64,000 bases of DNA from CAJQQY01 sp045104975 (GTDB lineage: Bacteria; Bacteroidota; Bacteroidia; Chitinophagales; Saprospiraceae). Of this stretch, positions 61,273 through 64,000 are shown one piece after another. The position numbers and the translations under genes were made by a program. Below the pieces are notes generated by a model, which worked only from the letters and a program-made list of their open reading frames with translations, made no database searches and was not told where the DNA came from. Where the stretch lies: contig JBGCCY010000035.1 of the NCBI GenBank assembly GCA_045104975.1, positions 73,748 through 137,747 of the forward strand, in the 5' to 3' direction. The stretch's first letter is position 1, and the number at the start of each line of letters is the position of its first letter.

Positions 61273-61440
61273 CTGGGCTTTCTCAAGTCCAAGATTTTCA
61301 TGATACTTAAATAGTTCAATTAAAATTTCCAAGAAAAAAAAATCCCTTCTCTTCATTTTTAATGACGAGAGAAGGGATTTTTAATTTGAGTTAGACAAAT
61401 ATTTGTTATTGCAACTAGACTTGGGAAAGTCTAGCTACGG
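61267..61440. repeat. Outer inverted repeat of the CCGTAGCTxGxCTTTC type
   Basis: The left arm 61267-61290 pairs with 61417-61440 at 20 of 24 positions and encloses the terminator 61338-61382. The left arm overlaps the stop of the GT39 gene and the right arm lies just past the stop of the ABC-F gene, so the whole gap is palindromic. Confidence 0.75.
61338..61382. terminator. Bidirectional terminator between GT39 and ABC-F genes
   Basis: A stem of about 13 bp (AAATCCCTTCTCT with its complement) has a 15-base loop. An A-run on the left and TTTT on the right allow it to stop both converging genes. Confidence 0.85.
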
Positions 61441-61446
61441 AGAAAA

Positions 61447-63351
61447 CTACTCTAGTTGAGCCTGCGCTTCCTCCCAATCTTCCATTGCCTTTTCCAAATC
61501 TTTTTTCAAATCTTGATATTTTTCAATCTGTTTTTGTGAATCTGGTTGTTCATAGAATTCAGTAGTCGCCATTTTCAAATCCCATTCAGCTATTTTTTCT
61601 TCTAACTTTTCTATTTTTCTTTCCGCATTTTGCACCGCTCTTTGCAAGCGTTTTTTAGTTTCATAATCCAACTCTGGTTTTTCATTATCCTTAGTGGCGA
61701 GAGCTTTAGCCTTGGTCGCCATTTCTACTTCTCGCATATTATCCATCGCTCTTTTTTTCAAAAAGAAATTTATGTCTCCTAAATAAGTATGCAATTGTTT
61801 ATCTCTAAACTCTAGGGTTTTATTAGTCAACCCTTCTAAGAAATCTCGATCATGAGAAACTACGATCATGGTTCCATCATAATCTTGTAATGCTTTTTTC
61901 AATATATCTTTTGATAATATATCCAGGTGATTAGTAGGCTCATCTAAGACTAATAAATTGAATGGACGAAGTAGCAAGCAAGCCATTGCCATTCTAGCTT
62001 TTTCTCCACCCGAAAGAACTGAAACCTTTTTCTCTGCATCTTCTCCACTAAACATAAAAGATCCAAGAATATTACGAACCTTTGAGCGCATTTCAGCAGG
62101 AGCTGCATTTTCCATAGTTTCCAACAAAGTAGCTTTTGAATCTAAAGCCTCTGTCTGGTTTTGCGCATAATATCCGATTTCAATATTATGACCTAACTTA
62201 ATTTCGCCAGAGGTAGCAGCCAAATCATTGACTAGCATCCTTGCCAAAGTTGTTTTACCTTGTCCATTTTGACCTACAAATGCAATTCGATCTCCACGAT
62301 CTAATTTTAAATTAATGCCTTTTAATATTTCTAGACTTCCATAATTTTTATTGACATTGGTTGCTTCAACAGCAACTTGCCCTGATCTTGGCGCGGGTGG
62401 AAATTTTAAAACCATTGCTCGATTATCAGCAGAATCAATTTCTATTCGTTCGACTTTATCTAATTGCTTTTTCATGCTTTGCGCCATTTTAGTTTTGGTC
62501 GCTTTAGCCATGAATCGAGTAATTGTTCTTTCTTTTTCAGCAATTACCTTTTGTTGATTTTTAAAGGCTTGCTCAAGTATTTCTCTTCGTTCCACTCTTA
62601 ATTGAACAAAATCGGAATACGAAGCTTTATAATCAAATAGTTTTCCCCATTCTAATTCTATTGTTCTTTTTGTAACATTATCCAAAAACTGCTTATCGTG
62701 AGAAATAGTAATGACTGCTCCAGAATAATTTTTCAAAAATTTCTCTAACCAAATAATTGACTCAATATCAAGATGATTGGTAGGCTCATCCAGTAAAAGA
62801 TAATCTGGATGCATTAAAAGCATTTTGGTTAGTTCTATTCTCATTTGCCAACCTCCACTAAATTCGTCAGTTAGCCTACTCATATCTGAGCTTTTGAATC
62901 CAAGTCCTTTGAGAACTTTTTCAGCGTCTGCTTCCATTGACTCTCCTCCAAGAATATGGAAGCGATCACCAGTTTCTGATAATTCATTTAGAAGATTAGA
63001 ATAACTTTCAGATTCATAATCTGTTCGAGTTGCCACTTCTTCATTTAATTCCACTAACCTTTTTTCTAATTTTTTCACCTCATCAAAAGCTGTAAGAGCT
63101 TCCTCCATCACAGTTTTTCCTTTGGGAAGATCCATATCTTGATGAAGATAACCAATCGTCTTACCTCCAGGGATAATTACCTCCCCCGAATCTGGATTAA
63201 TATAACTGGCTATTACCTTCATAATAGTGGATTTTCCAGATCCATTTCTCCCCACCAAACCTACTTTATCTTTTTCACCAATCACAAGATTGATTTTATC
63301 CAATAAGACTCGGTCTCCGTATTTAATATAAATGTTATTTGCTGAAATCAT
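61447..63351 (-). CDS. ABC-F family ATPase (Uup-like)
   Basis: A 634-residue soluble protein with two ABC domains and no membrane part. Walker A motifs are VGRNGSGKSTIM and VGQNGQGKTTLA; the signatures are SGGWQMRIEL and LSGGEKARMA; Walker B motifs are LLLDEPTNHLDIES and LLVLDEPTNHLDIL. The inter-domain linker is Lys/Arg-rich (about 250-320). A C-terminal coiled coil (from ~560) is like that of Uup. ABC-F proteins act on the ribosome or on DNA. A near-leaderless -7 element precedes the start. Confidence 0.93.
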   Translation of the reverse strand: MISANNIYIKYGDRVLLDKINLVIGEKDKVGLVGRNGSGKSTIMKVIASYINPDSGEVIIPGGKTIGYLHQDMDLPKGKTVMEEALTAFDEVKKLEKRLVELNEEVATRTDYESESYSNLLNELSETGDRFHILGGESMEADAEKVLKGLGFKSSDMSRLTDEFSGGWQMRIELTKMLLMHPDYLLLDEPTNHLDIESIIWLEKFLKNYSGAVITISHDKQFLDNVTKRTIELEWGKLFDYKASYSDFVQLRVERREILEQAFKNQQKVIAEKERTITRFMAKATKTKMAQSMKKQLDKVERIEIDSADNRAMVLKFPPAPRSGQVAVEATNVNKNYGSLEILKGINLKLDRGDRIAFVGQNGQGKTTLARMLVNDLAATSGEIKLGHNIEIGYYAQNQTEALDSKATLLETMENAAPAEMRSKVRNILGSFMFSGEDAEKKVSVLSGGEKARMAMACLLLRPFNLLVLDEPTNHLDILSKDILKKALQDYDGTMIVVSHDRDFLEGLTNKTLEFRDKQLHTYLGDINFFLKKRAMDNMREVEMATKAKALATKDNEKPELDYETKKRLQRAVQNAERKIEKLEEKIAEWDLKMATTEFYEQPDSQKQIEKYQDLKKDLEKAMEDWEEAQAQLE

Positions 63352-63356
63352 AACCG

Positions 63357-63364
63357 CAAAAGTA
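63357..63364 (-). promoter_or_regulatory. Candidate -7 promoter element of the ABC-F gene
   Basis: On the minus strand TACTTTTG, then CGGTT, then ATG. A perfect TAnnTTTG match 5 bases from the start, as for guaA. No clear -33 element. Confidence 0.5.
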
Positions 63365-63558
63365 GAAATAGTTTTTTTGAGGAGATAATCTATTGCTACT
63401 TTTTAGTAATTTATTTTATTGAATAAAGCTTTAAGTATAGTAAAAAAAGTAAGTTTTCACATAGGAAAATAAAGAATATTACTTTATATGTTAATTATTT
63501 CATTCTTAGTGGCATGGTTTTTTATAACATATATACATAACCATTAAATACACAATCC

Positions 63559-64000
63559 ATGAAAAAGAGAAAAATTTTAGGGTTCGCCCTATTCCTTTTC
63601 GCCTCCTTTTATTTTAATCAAGTGCAAGCTCAAGTAGGTATTGGTACTGATAACCCAACTAATACTTTACATGTAAAGCCATTGGATCCAAATGAGGATC
63701 CAATTAAATTTGAAGATATGAATCAAATAATGCAAGGTGACTCTGCTTTTGTGGTTGTTGATCCTGCGTCTGGAGTGATTCGATATATGCTCATGGATGA
63801 TTTTTTAGATTACGTTACTATTAATAATGACTCAAGTAATACTAACGAACTTCAAAATGCTTCTGAAGTACCATTAAGTCCAAATTTCGATGTGGATAAT
63901 AATGGCTTTATAGAAGAAAATGTTCAAGAGGCAATTGAAGCTTTTTCAAACAAATTGCCCAAAGGAACTTTTAAATCCATAAGTGAAGCTAGAGCATCAG
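63559..64000 (+). CDS. Secreted protein, N-terminal part (partial at window end)
   Basis: An open frame from ATG 63559 runs off the right edge, giving 147 residues so far. It begins with a signal peptide ending at NQVQAQ. The mature N-terminus VGIGTDNPTNTLHVKP is a motif seen in large Bacteroidota surface proteins related to phage tail-fibre or autotransporter-like stalks. It continues with an Asn/Asp-rich region (TINNDSSNTNELQNASE) and DNNGFIEENVQEAIEAF. The full function is cut off. Confidence 0.8.
   Translation, partial: MKKRKILGFALFLFASFYFNQVQAQVGIGTDNPTNTLHVKPLDPNEDPIKFEDMNQIMQGDSAFVVVDPASGVIRYMLMDDFLDYVTINNDSSNTNELQNASEVPLSPNFDVDNNGFIEENVQEAIEAFSNKLPKGTFKSISEARAS

Overview
The window is an AT-rich (roughly one third G+C), gene-dense chromosomal stretch from a member of the Bacteroidota. 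Support for this comes from a type IX secretion (T9SS) C-terminal sorting domain, TAnnTTTG-type promoter elements without Shine-Dalgarno sites, many SPII lipoproteins, a curli operon of Bacteroidota layout (csgA-csgB-csgE-csgF-csgG), and families common in that phylum (DUF4846, DM13, GlsB-like). A Saprospirales-like organism is my guess only. No rRNA, tRNA, CRISPR array, transposase or prophage was found. The gene complement is core plus cell-surface functions.

Layout. 0-7 kb: Nudix hydrolase, pyrE, M42 aminopeptidase, UbiA-like membrane protein, PAP2 phosphatase, LptF/G-type permease with a lysine-rich insert. 7-15 kb: GlsB-like protein, a barrel plus Big2/DM13 lipoprotein pair, an orphan histidine kinase, a secreted esterase, and a 1021-residue secreted alpha-helical rod. 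15-27 kb: pyrR-pyrB, an HlyD/C39-ABC type I exporter, a TrmH-type methyltransferase, a DUF4846 lipoprotein, a PBP-like lipoprotein and guaA. 27-34 kb: an MBOAT/SGNH acyltransferase pair, a T9SS-exported esterase, a MoaD-like/cNMP-binding pair, and a Gfo/Idh oxidoreductase. 34-41 kb: curli operon with a propeller lipoprotein at its end and a NarL-type regulator at its head. 41-51 kb: phosphodiesterase, DUF4231, scoAB, transglutaminase-like protein, acyl-CoA dehydrogenase, acyl-CoA synthetase, DinB-like protein. 51-64 kb: AP2 protein with a histone-H1-like tail, ribD, exopolysaccharide genes (chain-length/ATPase protein, flippase, glycosyltransferase), a 43-residue membrane peptide, pseudouridine synthase, GT39 glycosyltransferase, ABC-F ATPase, and the start of a secreted protein that runs off the end.

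How the genes work together. Curli genes, polysaccharide genes, the acyltransferase pair, the T9SS esterase and the large rod protein together suggest an organism that invests in an extracellular matrix. pyrR/pyrB/pyrE, guaA and ribD supply nucleotides and flavin. scoAB, the acyl-CoA dehydrogenase and the acyl-CoA synthetase suggest fatty-acid or ketone-body use.

The most unusual feature is the intergenic DNA. At least fifteen intergenic gaps hold a long imperfect inverted repeat, and most differ in sequence from each other. Four types recur at a second place in the window. They lie between genes of one operon (pyrR-pyrB, csgA-csgB, scoA-scoB) as well as at gene ends, and no annotated gene explains them. 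Within the curli operon a terminator-like hairpin separates the fibre-subunit genes from the secretion genes. The csgE product carries an extra N-terminal domain that resembles CsgH.
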